A model generated the notes under the pieces. It was not told where the DNA came from. It was given only the letters and a program-made list of their open reading frames with translations, and made no database searches. From Oreohelix idahoensis (taxonomy: Eukaryota; Mollusca; Gastropoda; Stylommatophora; Oreohelicidae): 64,000 nt of DNA. The stretch spans positions 159,001 through 223,000 of the forward strand of contig JAMPIV010019084.1 of NCBI GenBank assembly GCA_024509875.1, read 5' to 3'. A program made the position numbers and the translations under genes. The number at the start of each line of letters is the position of its first letter. Position 1 is the first letter of the stretch. Positions 33,736 to 46,295 of this stretch are shown here, one piece after another.

Positions 33736-34944
33736 CAGCGATTTTCAACCAGTGCGCCGCGGCGCCCTGAGGCGCCATTACTGACAGTCAGAGGCGCCGT
33801 GGGTGGGCGTGGATTTTTTTCGTATTTAGCTGTAAAGGAAACATAGATCTGTGGAAAATTTCACTTTTGGTGTTTGTCAACCTGCGTGACCCCGGAGAAA
33901 TTTCACTTTTGATGTTGGCCAGCCTTTGAAGTCCCGCTCCCCCGACCCACCTATCAACTTTCCGCGCATTCTCCTCGCGCGACCATAATATGTAACACGG
34001 TGATTTTCTGTTTTCAAATGTTTCTGATTGTGTTGTGAATTTGATATAAACTATGGAAAGATTTTTTAATTTGGCAAGTGTTAGTAAAGAGCGAGAACGT
34101 GTTGAGGATCACAAGGAAAGTGATAATGAGGAAAGGAAACGTAAGTCTAGAAAATACGACGAAGGTTACTTAGATTTTGGTTTCACGTGCAATCTTGTGG
34201 ACAATGAAGAGCGTCCACATTGTGTTTTGTGTCTCAAAGTACTCTCTGTCGAATGTATGCTGCCTAGCAAATTGAAGCGCCATTTAGAAAGTGTTCATAA
34301 GAATGACGTGGGCAAACCAAGAGAATATGTCCCTAGAAAGCTGAGTCAAATGAAAGAACACAAATCAGCATTTTCTAAGCAAGCGACAATCTCGAGTAAA
34401 GCTCTTCTAGCGTCCTACAAGGTAGCATACCGGGTAGCAAAATGTAAGAAACCCCATATGATTGCAGAAGAACTCGTTTTACCGTGTGCTATTGATATGG
34501 TGTTCATTATGGTTGGAGAGTCCGTGCGAAAACAGCTTTTGCCCATTCCTTTGTCGGTTAGTACAATCAGCCGTCGAATTCAAGATTTAGAAGAGGATCT
34601 TAATGAACAGATTATAGAAAATATTAGGGGGAAGGACTTTGCTTTGCAGCTTGATGAGGCCACTGATAGCAAAAGAGATGCTCATTTAGTCTGTTATGTG
34701 CGGTTTGTTGATGGAAAAAACGAAATGGTGGAAGATCTTCTTTTTTGTAATGACACAAATGCAGGTACGACAGGCAAAGATTTATTTGAAATTGGGGACA
34801 ACTTCATGGCGGAAAACAATATAGACTGGGCTCATTGTGCTGGTGTGTGTACTGATGGTGCTAGTTCAGTGTCGGGCTGTTATAGTGGCCTACAAGCCCT
34901 CATCCGCGGCAAAGCTTCTGATGCTGTTTGGACCCATTGTATTA
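33736..34944 (+). mobile_element. hAT-2 transposon, left part
   Basis: The left end CAGCGATTTTCAACCAG is at 33736, followed by a GC-rich palindromic stretch (GCGCCGCGGCGC). The transposase starts at 34053. The element is interrupted at 34944 and resumes at 63138, 28.2 kb away. Its right terminus is not seen in the window. Confidence 0.8.
34053..34944 (+). pseudogene. hAT-2 transposase, N-terminal part
   Basis: Starts at ATG 34053 (MERFFNLASVSKERE). The BED finger is CVLCLKVLSVECMLPSKL followed by HLESVH. The first catalytic Asp lies in FALQLDEATDS and the second in VCTDGASSVSG. The true coding sequence ends at WTHCI; the last 23 codons of the open frame belong to the inserted MITE. It is a diverged relative of the transposase at 7476-9428. 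Up to the insertion this half has no stop or frameshift, so it was probably intact when hit. Confidence 0.88.
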
Positions 34945-35171
34945 AACGCTTAGTATACGAGCGGCCTTTTAGAAAGGCCGATGATCGATCCCCGTCAATA
35001 GCGAAAATGTATAGGTGAATGCATGTTTTAAACCACTGAACAATTTAGTTACGTGCATGATATGGGGGTTTCATTTCTTCACGTTTTGATATACGAGTAT
35101 AACACTTTATGTATCTTTATAAATAAATTATTTATTGCAAAATCTGTAACGGTAGTCATGAAATTAGCTCG
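34945..35171 (+). mobile_element. MITE with 16-17 bp inverted ends, left part
   Basis: The left end has CGCTTAGTATACGAGC (34947-34962). The reverse complement of the right end, at 63121-63137, has CTCTTAGTATACGAGC. TA precedes the left end (34943-34944) and follows the right end (63138-63139), as for TA-duplicating elements, and joining the host across the site keeps the transposase frame. Next to the left end is a perfect 7-bp hairpin, GGCCTTT-TAG-AAAGGCC (34963-34979). Excluding Gypsy-B it is about 244 bp and has no gene. Confidence 0.75.
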
Positions 35172-36499
35172 TGTGGTAAAGTGGGATGTTATAAATATTA
35201 TAGGGGACTTAGTGTACTGACTGAGATCAGCTGTGAAGGTATCTGTATCTAATAAGTGTGGTGTATTACAGATGACCTTACTTGCTACCACATTTATACC
35301 TCAGTCAGAATTATTCTGGAATATTGTGATGACTACGTTAAATGTCTAGGGTTATGAAAATGATGAAGTGTAAGTCACAACAACAACAGACAGATAAACA
35401 ATTTATTTTATTCCACAACACTTTACAACACTGTGACACTCACACACATATAACACTCTATAAGACTATCTTAAATGAGTCAAGTGTAAAGTTTCAAATA
35501 TATATGTAATAATTCCTTTCAATAATGGATATCCTGATTCAACTACACAGTGAACCAGGAATCACAATCAAATGTAATTACAAGTAGTATGTACACAGTT
35601 TATAAATATAATCTTTGTATTGACATATTTTATTATTCTTATCCTATGTGTGTAAGTTGTGAAGTAGTAATATGAGGTAATACTGGTTTTGTTTTTCAAG
35701 CTAGATTGTTGTTTGTCATCATGACTTCAAGTGTTTGATTATCTTGGAAATAGTATTGGGAAAAGTTCACAGTTCCTGTCATTTGAAACAATTTATTGTC
35801 CCTCGGTGTTTAATATAATGTCAATTTTAGAGGGGGGCACATAATGTTGAGCTCCTCTGGCCACAGAAGCTTATCTTTCGTGATGGCGGCAGGAAAAGAC
35901 TCCTCTGCTCGATTGCTTCACTGTGTTCTGGAGACACCTCACTGGTCACTATCTGGACCAAGGAGTATGCTGTCAGCCTCTGGATTCAGCAAAACTCAGA
36001 CCAGGTGCTGCTTCAATACCTTAGGACCACGGTCCCACAATTCATGGAAATAATACACAATTACGTTGACTGGCAATGAATATGGCACAATTTCAATCTG
36101 CCGCTGTCCCAGGCTTTTATTTAGAAAAAATATGCACTGAAACTCAACGCACTGTTTCTTAGTAAGTTTATTTCAAAATGTGGCACTGAACTGACGCTCC
36201 TAATTGACTATATTGGCGGGTCTAACCAATCGGGCCATGTTTACACAGCTTTTCAAAAAAGTACCCCTACTACTGTTTCCCCTAACAACAAAAAATTCGT
36301 ATTTGCAGTCCGACTAATCATGTTTAGCCTTACATATCATTCCCGCCAATCAAATAGGATTTAGCATGGTGGCCTATTTCCCGTACAATGGTGGTTTCAA
36401 AACATGCCACTGTGAGATTCTGATTTGGTGTTGTCTGCTACCCTCACTATCTTCTTTTGGCTATAATTTGTTAAATATTAGACTAATTGCTTAGTACCT
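35172..36499 (-). repeat. Gypsy-B 3' LTR, first part
   Basis: Matches 60806-62410, except that a SINE-like insertion is present only in the other LTR. It stops at the LINE target duplication TTAGTACCT (36491-36499) and resumes at 55869. Confidence 0.92.
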
Positions 36500-36997
36500 A
36501 GGAGATGTAGGATAAAGAGAGAGGGATAGTACCTCACGGTGAGAGACAGCCATGTCCTTTTTAGGATAGTCAGGATCCTATTTGGTTCTCCTCTCTTTAT
36601 CTAGCTCATGTATGGCTCCTCGAATACCGCTTGTGTACGGCGGTGGCCACATCCCGGGCAACAGTCTTGGCTGACTGGCTAAACTACATGGGTGGAGTAG
36701 GAGCAATCTTACTCAAGGGAATGTCCATCCCTAGTATACAAAGACTGAGACGGTGAGTGAGGCGGAGGAATCTGAGAAGATCAACGGCTCGCAAAGCGAA
36801 ACAGCAAAGTGTGTGGCGCACTAGAGGCGTGTCGGACATAGAAAAAGACAATGGCTAGCCACCGTGGAAGAGATTGGGGCCTTACCACGTACTTCCTACA
36901 GAACGTAATGGGATCACAACAACAAGATAAGAACCGATATGTAGAGAACTCTCTGTCCCCTGGGGAAGAATCTACTGTACAAATTAACAGGGAAGAG

Positions 36998-38420
36998 TGA
37001 TAATAGGTAATTGGATGGTCGATATTGTTGATAAATCATTTAATGCTTGTGCATTGAGTGTGGGTCATTGTTATTGAGGAATGTTATTATCACCACTGTT
37101 GCAAACGTGATTGTTGAATACTGTGTGCACTGTCACTCACCACACAGCTCACGTACGAGTCATGGATGTCAATAAAGGTTGTAAACGCCTGGAACAGTTC
37201 GATACTGTTTATTACGTTACAACACACAACGAAGTCACGATGACATCAACAAAGACACAATTCATGATAACTCAAATGCATCTGGCATACAAATTCTCCA
37301 CCTGTCTCAAACTCCTCAAAGACTGCACAACACGGCAGTTATATTAATTATGGCCTTACAAATCTCTACATGTCTCAAACTCCTTAAAGACTGCACAACA
37401 CGGCAGTTATATTAATTATGGCCTTACAAATCTCTACATGTCTCAAACTCCTCAAAGACTGCACAACACGGCAGTTATATTAATTATGGCCTTACAAATC
37501 TCTACATGTCTCAAACTCCTCAAAGACTGCACAACACGGCAGTTATATTAATTATGGCCTTACAAATCTCTCTACATGTCTACATGTCTCAAACTCCTCA
37601 AAGACTGCACAACACGGCAGTTATATTAATTATGGCCTTACAAATCTCTACATGTCTCAAACTCCTCAAAGACTGCACAACACGGCAGTTATATTAATTA
37701 TGGCCTTACAAATCTCTATATGTCTCAAACTCCTCAAAGACTGCACAACACGGCAGTTATATTAATTATGGCCTTACAAATCTCTACATGTCTCAAACTC
37801 CTCAAAGACTGCACAACACGGCAGTTATATTAATTATGGCCTTACAAATCTCTACATGTCTCAAACTCCTCAAAGACTGCACAACACGGCAGTTATATTA
37901 ATTATGGCCTTACAAATCTCTACATGTCTCAAACTCCTCAAAGACTGCACAACACGGCAGTTATATTAATTATGGCCTTACACATTTCTACAGCCCTGAT
38001 CAGGCATTCCCTTAGGAAAACACCGCAGGCATTCCCTTACACACCGCCATACACTTAGAAAACACAGGGCTTGCGACCACACCGGTCTACGCCCAAAAAA
38101 ACACACTCTTCTGACAGCACACTCACAGGGCACACCCTGTGAACCCCTGTCATGAGACTCAGTTGTTTTTAGAACACCACTCACAATACATGCCGCTTAG
38201 CCGCGAGAGCTAATCACCCCCGGCTCAAAACACTACAAGATAAATATATCTCAACACTAGAGATAAACAGCGTTCTTCACGCTTTTCTTGTACTCTGTCT
38301 CATGACTCTAGGAGAAGATATTTTTAACAAATCGATTCCTAATCGGCAAGCAAGTACCATAATTCAAAAATTCAATCTGTCCCACAACATACTAAGATTT
38401 TCTTCCCTTTGACCTTAACA
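36998..38420 (-). repeat. Member 1 3' LTR with 68-bp minisatellite
   Basis: Contains ten copies of a 68-bp unit (ACTCCTCAAAGACTGCACAA, then CGGCAGTTATATTAATTATG) at about 37295-37985. The 5' LTR has eleven copies, one of them shortened. Outside the array the two LTRs are almost identical. Confidence 0.9.
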
Positions 38421-38465
38421 TTTACACCGCCCCTGGGGAAAAAAAATGATTCTATCATTTTTTCT
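38421..38465 (-). promoter_or_regulatory. Member 1 terminal stem-loop and polypurine tract
   Basis: On the minus strand an A-run with ATGAT, a short loop, then ATCAT and T8 form a stem. CCCCAGGGGCGGTGTAAA follows and meets the LTR start TGTTAAGG. The layout matches the modules at 25707, 28980 and 52581. Confidence 0.72.
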
Positions 38466-40779
38466 AAAACAGTTACATCAACAAAAAAAATCAAGGGAGA
38501 GCAAAACTCTAATACATACCTACAAAAATTAACTTATGTTAAGGGAAAAGAATATACCTACATAAAATATCAACATTAAATGAAAAAAATAGAAAATGGA
38601 GCATCCAACGTAATCGTCTAAGTACATCAGAATTAATCTAATACAAAACCAAGTTACGTATATTGGACCCAAATGAAAACAGGAAACAATCAATAGCAAG
38701 AGAAAGGACAAGATCAAGCAAAAGAAGAATGATCTATAATGCAGTAAAGTAAGAAATCAGAATATGAGTGGGGAAAAAAAAAATACCACGTGTTAACAAT
38801 TAAGTCAAACAACTCTACACATATAAAATAAATACCACCATTACATCTGGATACATTATATCACACCATGTAATTAACTTAACAATACAAAGAATAAAAG
38901 TATAAGTGTCGAAAGAAGAAGAAGTGCACAAATAGAAACAAGTGAAGCGAATATGACACATGGGAGCATAAACAAGACATTAACCAATACCGAAAAGATA
39001 ACAGAAAAGATGGAACGAAATGAAGAATAACCGGCAAAGGCAGACAGAAAGCAAAGACACGAATGAAGAGAAAGTCAATAACAATACATACTAATAACAG
39101 TCTCAATCAAACAAGGTATTGTAATCAATAAATACAATCATAACAGAAAAGCATCGAAGAAAGAAAAAAAATTAATGTATATATGTATACAAAACATAGA
39201 AGAAAGCTATAACTAAATACAGCATAATAAGTAATTTAACTAAGTTAAAATTATTCATAACTAACAATAAATTGATCTAGACATCACGCAAACAAAAAAT
39301 GTTAACGCTATCAAAAAGTTTTGGCTGACGTATAGTCACGCGATAGATAAAGAATACATCATAATATCAACAAACAACAAAAAAAAAACTTATTAGAGAA
39401 CCAATGTCAATGCACACAATCAACCATAACGCACAGTCAAGCGTTGGGACCAGAAAAATTATTAAATGTTTGAAAACAAAAAAATCAATTTTTCCCAAAA
39501 AAGTACAATGTAAAAATATTTCGCAACGATAAGTTACACCGAATAGCATTTCATATTTAAGTAAATTAGAGCTATAATTAATAAACTAATAAAGAAATTA
39601 TTTCCAACAAAATTAATTGACATTTTAAAAAAAAATCTCTATCTCTATGTAAACACCAATCAATACACGTACGTTCTTTTTTTTTCTCTCTTTTTTCTTC
39701 TTCTAAAAAATACGTCATAGAAAAATCACATGGACAACATACTGTTAACTACATACAAAGTTATAAATATATAAGTACAACATAATTTAAATAGAGTATG
39801 TGATATAATTATCTGTCTAGATTCAGGTATCGTTCTAGAAAAATCAGTGTTTCGGACTACATTATCAAATTCAAATACAAAATTTTCAATAATACAATCA
39901 AGTAACGTTTCCAAAATTACATTTAACTGTAATGTTTACTGTTTATTATCAGAGTGTACTAATATATTAACCAATTATGGGAACAACACTCGAGAAAAAA
40001 GTTAACCAGAGACTTCTCTGAAGATGACTACCGCACCATATTAACTAATGAGTTTGTGCATTGGCTGGCAATCTCATCATGTAAAAAAAAAAAAAAATTA
40101 TCTCAAAAAACACAGCTGCAAAAATTCCAAGTTCAACACAGTAGTACAAAAAATAAATAATATGGACCAAATATACATAGTCTTATGACTTAAATGTGGA
40201 GATATCATAATCCACCGCTTACATCATCAGGTTAAGAATAAGTCGGTACAAACTGTTATGTTACACATTATTTCAATCATAACACGTACAATATTCATCA
40301 AAATACAATAATATAAGAATCACAAGAAAAATCTAATAATAAGACATCAGAACATCTTCATAAGAAAACACATGATATTCGAATACAATCGCATAAAATA
40401 CTATGCTATACAATACAATAATATTTACTGTTCTAAAAAAAACTTAAACAAAAAAAAAAAAAAAAAAAAAAATCTCCAGCGGACTTGTAAACATGTCATC
40501 ACGCCAACAAGTAACATATCCCTTGCGTAGTTAGCACGGGGACAGGTTCCGCTTGAACAGATACACCTGAGCGCGAAGGCGACCTACTTTCTTGACAGCT
40601 ACCGTAAACATGGGGAGCGCTGAGTTTTACCGTAAAGCTGTGAATAAATACAAATGAAAATATCCCTTTTAATCACTTGTGAGATTTAATTAGGGGAAAC
40701 GCAAATTCAATCACACGATTACCCAACTCTGCGGCTGTGAACACCTGGTTTCTTCACGATGCTATCGACTCTTCCATCA
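38466..40779 (-). other. Member 1 long non-coding 3' region
   Basis: About 2.3 kb, AT-rich, with only short unrelated frames. Patches match the corresponding region of member 2, for example GGTTTTGTATTAGATTAATT (minus strand, about 38630-38655; plus strand about 52295-52314) and a block near 38950-39020 versus 51960-52030. Conservation without coding potential suggests a role in cis or an old eroded pol. Confidence 0.6.
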
Positions 40780-42665
40780 TTACATAGTACACAACATGGG
40801 ATGCTTATGCACAACTTGACAATAGCTGGAGGTCGTCCCTGCTGTATTCTGTAATAAACTTTTACACTTAACACAACGAGATGCTATCTCGACATCAAAA
40901 TTAGAATAAGCAGTACCATTCAATAGACGATTATTATTCTTATTACCCTGCTTATAAAACATCTTAAGCTTCCGCTGAGGAAAGTCACTCTGGCGATGTG
41001 AAGTGAAATTTGGGGCTTTATTCTGTTTATAAAAAACATTGCCATTTCCTCTATTGTGATCATTGTTATTTTTATGAATCAAGTTAGCATTGTTTTTATT
41101 ACTCTTTTTCCTTTGACATATATATCTATCAAATGGGCCTTGTTTTCTTCCAGAAAAATTACTGTAAGACTCTTTAGTTTTCCCAAAATTCTTACATTCA
41201 AAATTGTTTGATCTGTTAAATTGCCTCTTATATCTTTGAGGACAAAAATTATTATTTGCTGAATTCCCTTTGTACTTTTCGACCTCAGGGTTATTTCTCT
41301 TATGAAGACTGTTTTTTATTTTTCTCTGTTGGAATATGCTTACTAATTGCGTCAAACTGACTGAGCTGAGTTTGACAAGTAGTAGGACTGACAGTATCTT
41401 TATTGCTCTGCACATTATGGTCCTCCTTTTTAGGACGGGTGTTAATAGTTTTATTTTCTGCTGTCAACCTATGAAAATTTCCATCAGCAGATAAATGTTT
41501 GCTCTTAAGAGTTTTGACCCGAATTTTATGACCTTTCTTTTCATGATCAACTGTTTCTGTAGACTTATCTTGGTTATTCTGACGCCAAGAATCAGCATTA
41601 ACAGCAATGTTGTCATAAATTCGTGTGAAATTATATTTCCCACGAAAGGATCGTTGTCCATTTTGTCTGACCTGTCTGTCAGCAAAAAGTGTATGTGGCG
41701 GACTTTTTGCAGTAGTGGCTTGTTGAAAAACAATTTTCTGTCTATCGCTGTCAACATGCACAGTAGAACACCTGTTCTTATCTAAGAAAATATCAAGAAG
41801 ACCATCTACTCTCCTTCTAAGATTTGTTATTTCAACCTGTTTATGTGAAATTTCATCACTAAGCTTCTTATTCAAATTCTGAATTCTAGCCATCTTCTCT
41901 TTCTCAGCCTTTAACTCTTTTAATCTCTTTTCCTCATTGACTTCTTTATTTGTTCTCCTCTGTGTCAACTCTATCTGTAGTGCCTTGGTTTCACTATCCT
42001 GGCTATTTATAAGCTCAATAACCCTTTCTGGTAATACCGCATTCTTTTCTTTAAGTTGGCGACCGAGGACAATGTTATAGTTTAATAGACCAACAAGTGT
42101 TTTATTATAGGACTTTTCAAGTTGCCTCTTATCTTCCAACTGAGTTTTCAACTCTTTGATTTCGCTTACTGCAGACTTCAAACTTGCGTGCACCCCAGCA
42201 AGTTCCGAGTTTGATTTATCCAAATCATCTGTGAGCTTAGCCAATTTTTTCTGAAGTTTACTCTCTTCAGCAATATTCTTTGAACACTTTTTTCTTTCCT
42301 GTCTGTTGACTCTTACTTCCTCATCTTCTAACTTTTTTTCCCTGATTGTCAGAGATGCCGTAGAAAATTAACGTGTGTATATTTCTTACTATATGATCAT
42401 GTTTAACATTCATATAGTGGTATGCAAATGAACGAAGGTAAGTTAATAACCATGCCAAATCCTCTGCCATTCTTAAATGAGGATGAGACTGAAAATTGTC
42501 CCTAGCAAAATATCTTAGGGCTCTTGACACATTAATCAAAAATTTGTCCATTACTTCGGCTTCAAGGGCTGGGCCTGTAAAATTATCATCATCTCTAGCT
42601 TCCTTCAATAAATATTCCAATATAGGCATCATATCATCAGGATCCCTATCAATATCTAGATCCAT
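40780..42665 (-). pseudogene. Member 1 Gag-like coiled-coil protein, frameshifted
   Basis: It starts at ATG 42665. An N-terminal helical domain of about 110 residues (PILEYLLKE, FARDNFQSHPHLRMAEDLAW) leads after a frameshift near 42320 into a long coiled coil (about 42244-41790; AKLTDDLDKSNSELAG, LKELKAEKEKMARIQNL). The tail, in another frame from 41415, is basic and Asn/Lys/Arg-rich, like a nucleocapsid. It ends with a Cys cluster, ASRCVKCKSLL, close in form to ASQCPQCKTLF before the Gypsy-A protease. The protein therefore looks like Gag cut off just before protease. No CCHC knuckle is present. Member 2 has the same architecture. Confidence 0.72.
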
Positions 42666-43569
42666 AGTGACTTATCTATCGAGTTCACTGTATATGTAAT
42701 CACCTATACATATTATTGAGGTTGGACAATTACCTTTCCAGCTCACAAAGCTAACTATTTGTCAAGAAATGAGATTATTTCTCAATTCTGTATCACCAAT
42801 TCCTTTTTCTTATTGTACCTTTTTTCAAGTCATATCATTATCAGGAAAGTCTATATATGTCGTAAAGCCATAAATTACTCATGCATCAAATCCTATAATC
42901 TATCGATATAGATATCGACAATAACAACAACAGATATCAATAGAATAGGTAATGTGAAATTCAGGAAGACTCGACGGCATACATGAAGCAACACAATTCA
43001 CACAATATAAACCACTTATCTTCTGAAAATGACCCTGATCCTTTCCTCCAAGACACTGGATATCACAAAGATTTCAGATAAAACACTCCACTGCGGGAAG
43101 GCACAGGAACTTCTTTTCCCTCCAGGTACTCGCTTCAATATGATGTGTGCTCAACAATGCACAACATGACAGGAACCGATATACAGCATACACCGCAAGT
43201 CTTGACTCCTCTGTAGTCGTAGATGTACACGGCACACCGTGTATCATGACATCTTGCACTTGAGATGGTGATAACTGGCTCAGGTAACCCGATTATTGCA
43301 GGAATCAGTCACAACCCGTACACATGTTGGTAGAAATAGTGTTAAAGTGTACTTAAACTTTCGTGACCACTGCAGACGTTGTTTTGGTCTACAGGCATGA
43401 AATACTAGCACGGATGAGGCGTGCGTGCTTTCTTAACTGCGCCACTCAGGCAAAACGCTAACCAGGTCAAGATTTCTGAAGCACATGATATTTAGGCCAC
43501 GCCTACACAAGGCTATTTTATGAATTCGTTGAGTTCTCGTAGTAATAATTTTCAACGCGAATGTTCCGT

Positions 43570-43602
43570 GGATGTTACGACCCGTTGGTTTGGTCCACCA
43601 AC
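43570..43602 (-). promoter_or_regulatory. Member 1 primer-binding block
   Basis: Immediately inside the 5' LTR the minus strand reads GTTGGTGGACC, then AAACCAACGGGTCGTAACA. Member 2 has the same block with two differences at 47614-47643. The start contains TGG as expected for a tRNA 3' end, and TTGGT-GG-ACCAA can self-pair. The tRNA is not identified. Confidence 0.65.
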
Positions 43603-45037
43603 TGATAATATCGTAATTGGATGGTCGATATTGTTGATAAATCATTTATGCTTGTGCATTGAGTGTGGGTCATTGGTATTGAGGAATGTTATTATCACCA
43701 CTGTTGCAAACGTGATTGTTGAATACTGTGTGCACTGTCACTCACCACACAGCTCACGTACGAGTCATGGATGTCAATAAAGGTTGTAAACGCCTGGAAC
43801 AGTTCGATACTGTTTATTACGTTACAACACACAACGAAGTCACGATGACATCAACAAAGACACAATTCATGATAACTCAAATGCATCTGGCATACAAATT
43901 CTCCACCTGTCTCAAACTCCTCAAAGACTGCACAACACGGCAGTTATATTAATTATGGCCTTACAAATCTCTACATGTCTCAAACTCCTTAAAGACTGCA
44001 CAACACGGCAGTTATATTAATTATGGCCTTACAAATCTCTACATGTCTCAAACTCCTCAAAGACTGCACAACACGGCAGTTATATTAATTATGGCCTTAC
44101 AAATCTCTACATGTCTCAAACTCCTCAAAGACTGCACAACACGGCAGTTATATTAATTATGGCCTTACAAATCTCTACATGTCTCAAACTCCTCAAAGAC
44201 TGCACAACACGGCAGTTATATTAATTATGGCCTTACAAATCTCTACATGTCTCAAACTCCTCAAAGACTGCACAACACGGCAGTTATATTAATTATGGCC
44301 TTACAAATCTCTATATGTCTCAAACTCCTCAAAGACTGCACAACACGGCAGTTATATTAATTATGGCCTTACAAATCTCTACATGTCTCAAACTCCTCAA
44401 AGACTGCACAACACCAAATCTCTATATGTCTCAAACACCTCAAAGACTGCACAACACGGCAGTTATATTAATTATGGCCTTACACATCTCTACATGTCTC
44501 AAACTCCTCAAAGACTGCACAACACGGCAGTTATATTAATTATGGCCTTACACATTTCTACATGTCTCAAACTCCTCAAAGACTGCACAACACGGCAGTT
44601 ATATTAATTATGGCCTTACACATTTCTACATCCCTGATCAGGCATTCCCTTAGGAAAACACCGCCATACACTTAGAAAACACAGGGCTTGCGACCACACC
44701 GGTCTACGCCCAAAAACACACTCTTCTGACAGCACACTCACAGGGCACACCCTGTGAACTCCTGTCATAAGACTCAGTTGTTTTTTAGAACACCACTCAC
44801 AATACATGCCGCTTAGCCGCGATAGCTAATCACCCCCCGGCTCAAAACACTACCAGATAAATATATCTCAACACTAGAGATAAACAGCGTTCTTCACGCT
44901 TTTCTTGTACTCTGTCTCATGACTCTAGGAGAAGATATTTTTAACAAATCGATTCCTAATCGGCAAGCAAGTACCATAATTCAAAAATTCAATCTGTCCC
45001 ACAACATACTAAGATTTTCTTCCCTTTGACCTTAACA
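43603..45037 (-). repeat. Member 1 5' LTR
   Basis: Matches 36998-38420 with a different copy number of the 68-bp repeat (array about 43905-44630, including a truncated unit near 44400). Ends CCTTAACA. Confidence 0.9.
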
Positions 45038-45038
45038 G

Positions 45039-46295
45039 ATAAAAATAGGAACATGGAATGTTAGAACTCTAAACGGAGAAGGAAAGCTTGACAATCTTAT
45101 ATTAGAGGCAACAGACATGAAACTCGATATACTGGGAGTTGCAGAGGCAAGACTTTTGGATACAGGCTACATAACAAGAGACCAGTACACACTTTTACAC
45201 TCAGGAGGAGAAAAACATGAAAGAGGGGTAGGAATGTTGATAAAGAAGGAGTTAGAAAAATACGTATGTGGATACTGGACACACAATGACAGAATGATGT
45301 TACTAAAGATGAGAGCAAAGCCATTCGACATATCAATCTTACAAACTTATGCACCAACTAAAGATCATAGCGAGGAAGAAATAGAAGAATACTATGAAGA
45401 GCTACAAAACACACTTAAACCAGTCAAATCTACAGATGTGTTGATAGTAATGGGTGATATGAATGCAAAAGTAGGAAAAGGAAAATACAAGAAAATAGTA
45501 GGACAGTATGGATTAGGGACAAGAAATGATAGAGGAGACAGACTTATCCAGTTCTGTGAAGAAAACCAGCTGGTCATATGTAACACCTTTTTTGAACACC
45601 ACCCAAGGAAATTATACACATGGAAAAGCCCAGGAGATGTAACACGAAATCAAATCGACTATATCATGATAAAACATAGATTTAAGAACAGTGTCACAAG
45701 TGCAAAGACACATCCTGGCGCCGACATAAATTCAGATCACAATCCAGTCATCATCAAAGTAAATATAAAGCTGAAAAGAGCAGGAAACAGAAGACAGGAG
45801 GAACCTCAGATAGAAATATCAGCGCTGAAACAACCAGATATAAAACAAAAGTATTTAATTGACGTCAAAAATAAATATCAACAGTTATTGACAGAAAGCA
45901 TGGAGCAGTATAGAAGAGAAAACCCAGAAGAAAAAGCAACCGCAAAATGGGAATGCTTAAAAACAAGCATACAATCAGCAAATGCAAATTTACCTAAAAA
46001 GGAGTCTAAGAAAAATCAAATTTGGATGACAGATGACATCTTGAATAAAATGGCAGAAAGAAAAAAAGCAAAAAACACTCCAGAATATAAAACAATAGAC
46101 AATGACATACGTACTATGTGTAGAGAAGCAAAAGAACGGTGGATAGAAACAAAATGCAAGGAAATAGAAGACTTGGAAGCAACGCACATGACAAGAGATA
46201 TGCATGAAGAAATAAAGAAATTATCAAATCGGTCACGGTTTGCACAAGGAGGAAGCTGTATCAAGAACAAAAATGGTGTAATATTACTTGATGAG
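45039..46295 (+). pseudogene. RTE LINE ORF, endonuclease part
   Basis: This is an apurinic-type endonuclease that nicks target DNA to prime reverse transcription. The first motif, GTWNVRTL (45048-45071), lies upstream of the first ATG at 45117 in the same frame, so the true start was to the left of the inserted LTR element. Further motifs are GVAEARLL with the catalytic Glu, TYAPT, VMGDMNAKVG, QIDYIM and the terminal SDHNPV. A linker continues to ILLDE, where member 2 is inserted. There are no frameshifts, so the LINE was probably intact when hit. Product resembles the RTE-derived proteins often labelled as craniofacial development protein 2-like. Confidence 0.9.

Larger units (their letters stand above)
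36998..45037 (-). mobile_element. Gag-only LTR element, member 1
   Basis: The LTRs are 36998-38420 and 43603-45037, both TG...CA on the plus strand. Reading leftward: primer block, gag-like gene (42665-40780), 2.36 kb of AT-rich non-coding DNA, terminal stem-loop with purine tract, 3' LTR. No protease, reverse transcriptase or integrase is visible on either strand. A GATAA target duplication fits only if the LTR edge is moved by seven bases. It is inserted next to the endonuclease start of the LINE. Compare member 2 at 46296-54161. Confidence 0.82.

Noticed and set aside
38529..39914. Several 60-75 codon frames on the minus strand in member 1
   Set aside because: AT-rich chance frames; only DNA-level patches are conserved with member 2.
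37295..44630. Regular direct repeats resembling a CRISPR array
   Set aside because: The whole 68-bp unit is repeated without unique spacers, it lies inside LTRs, and the genome is eukaryotic.
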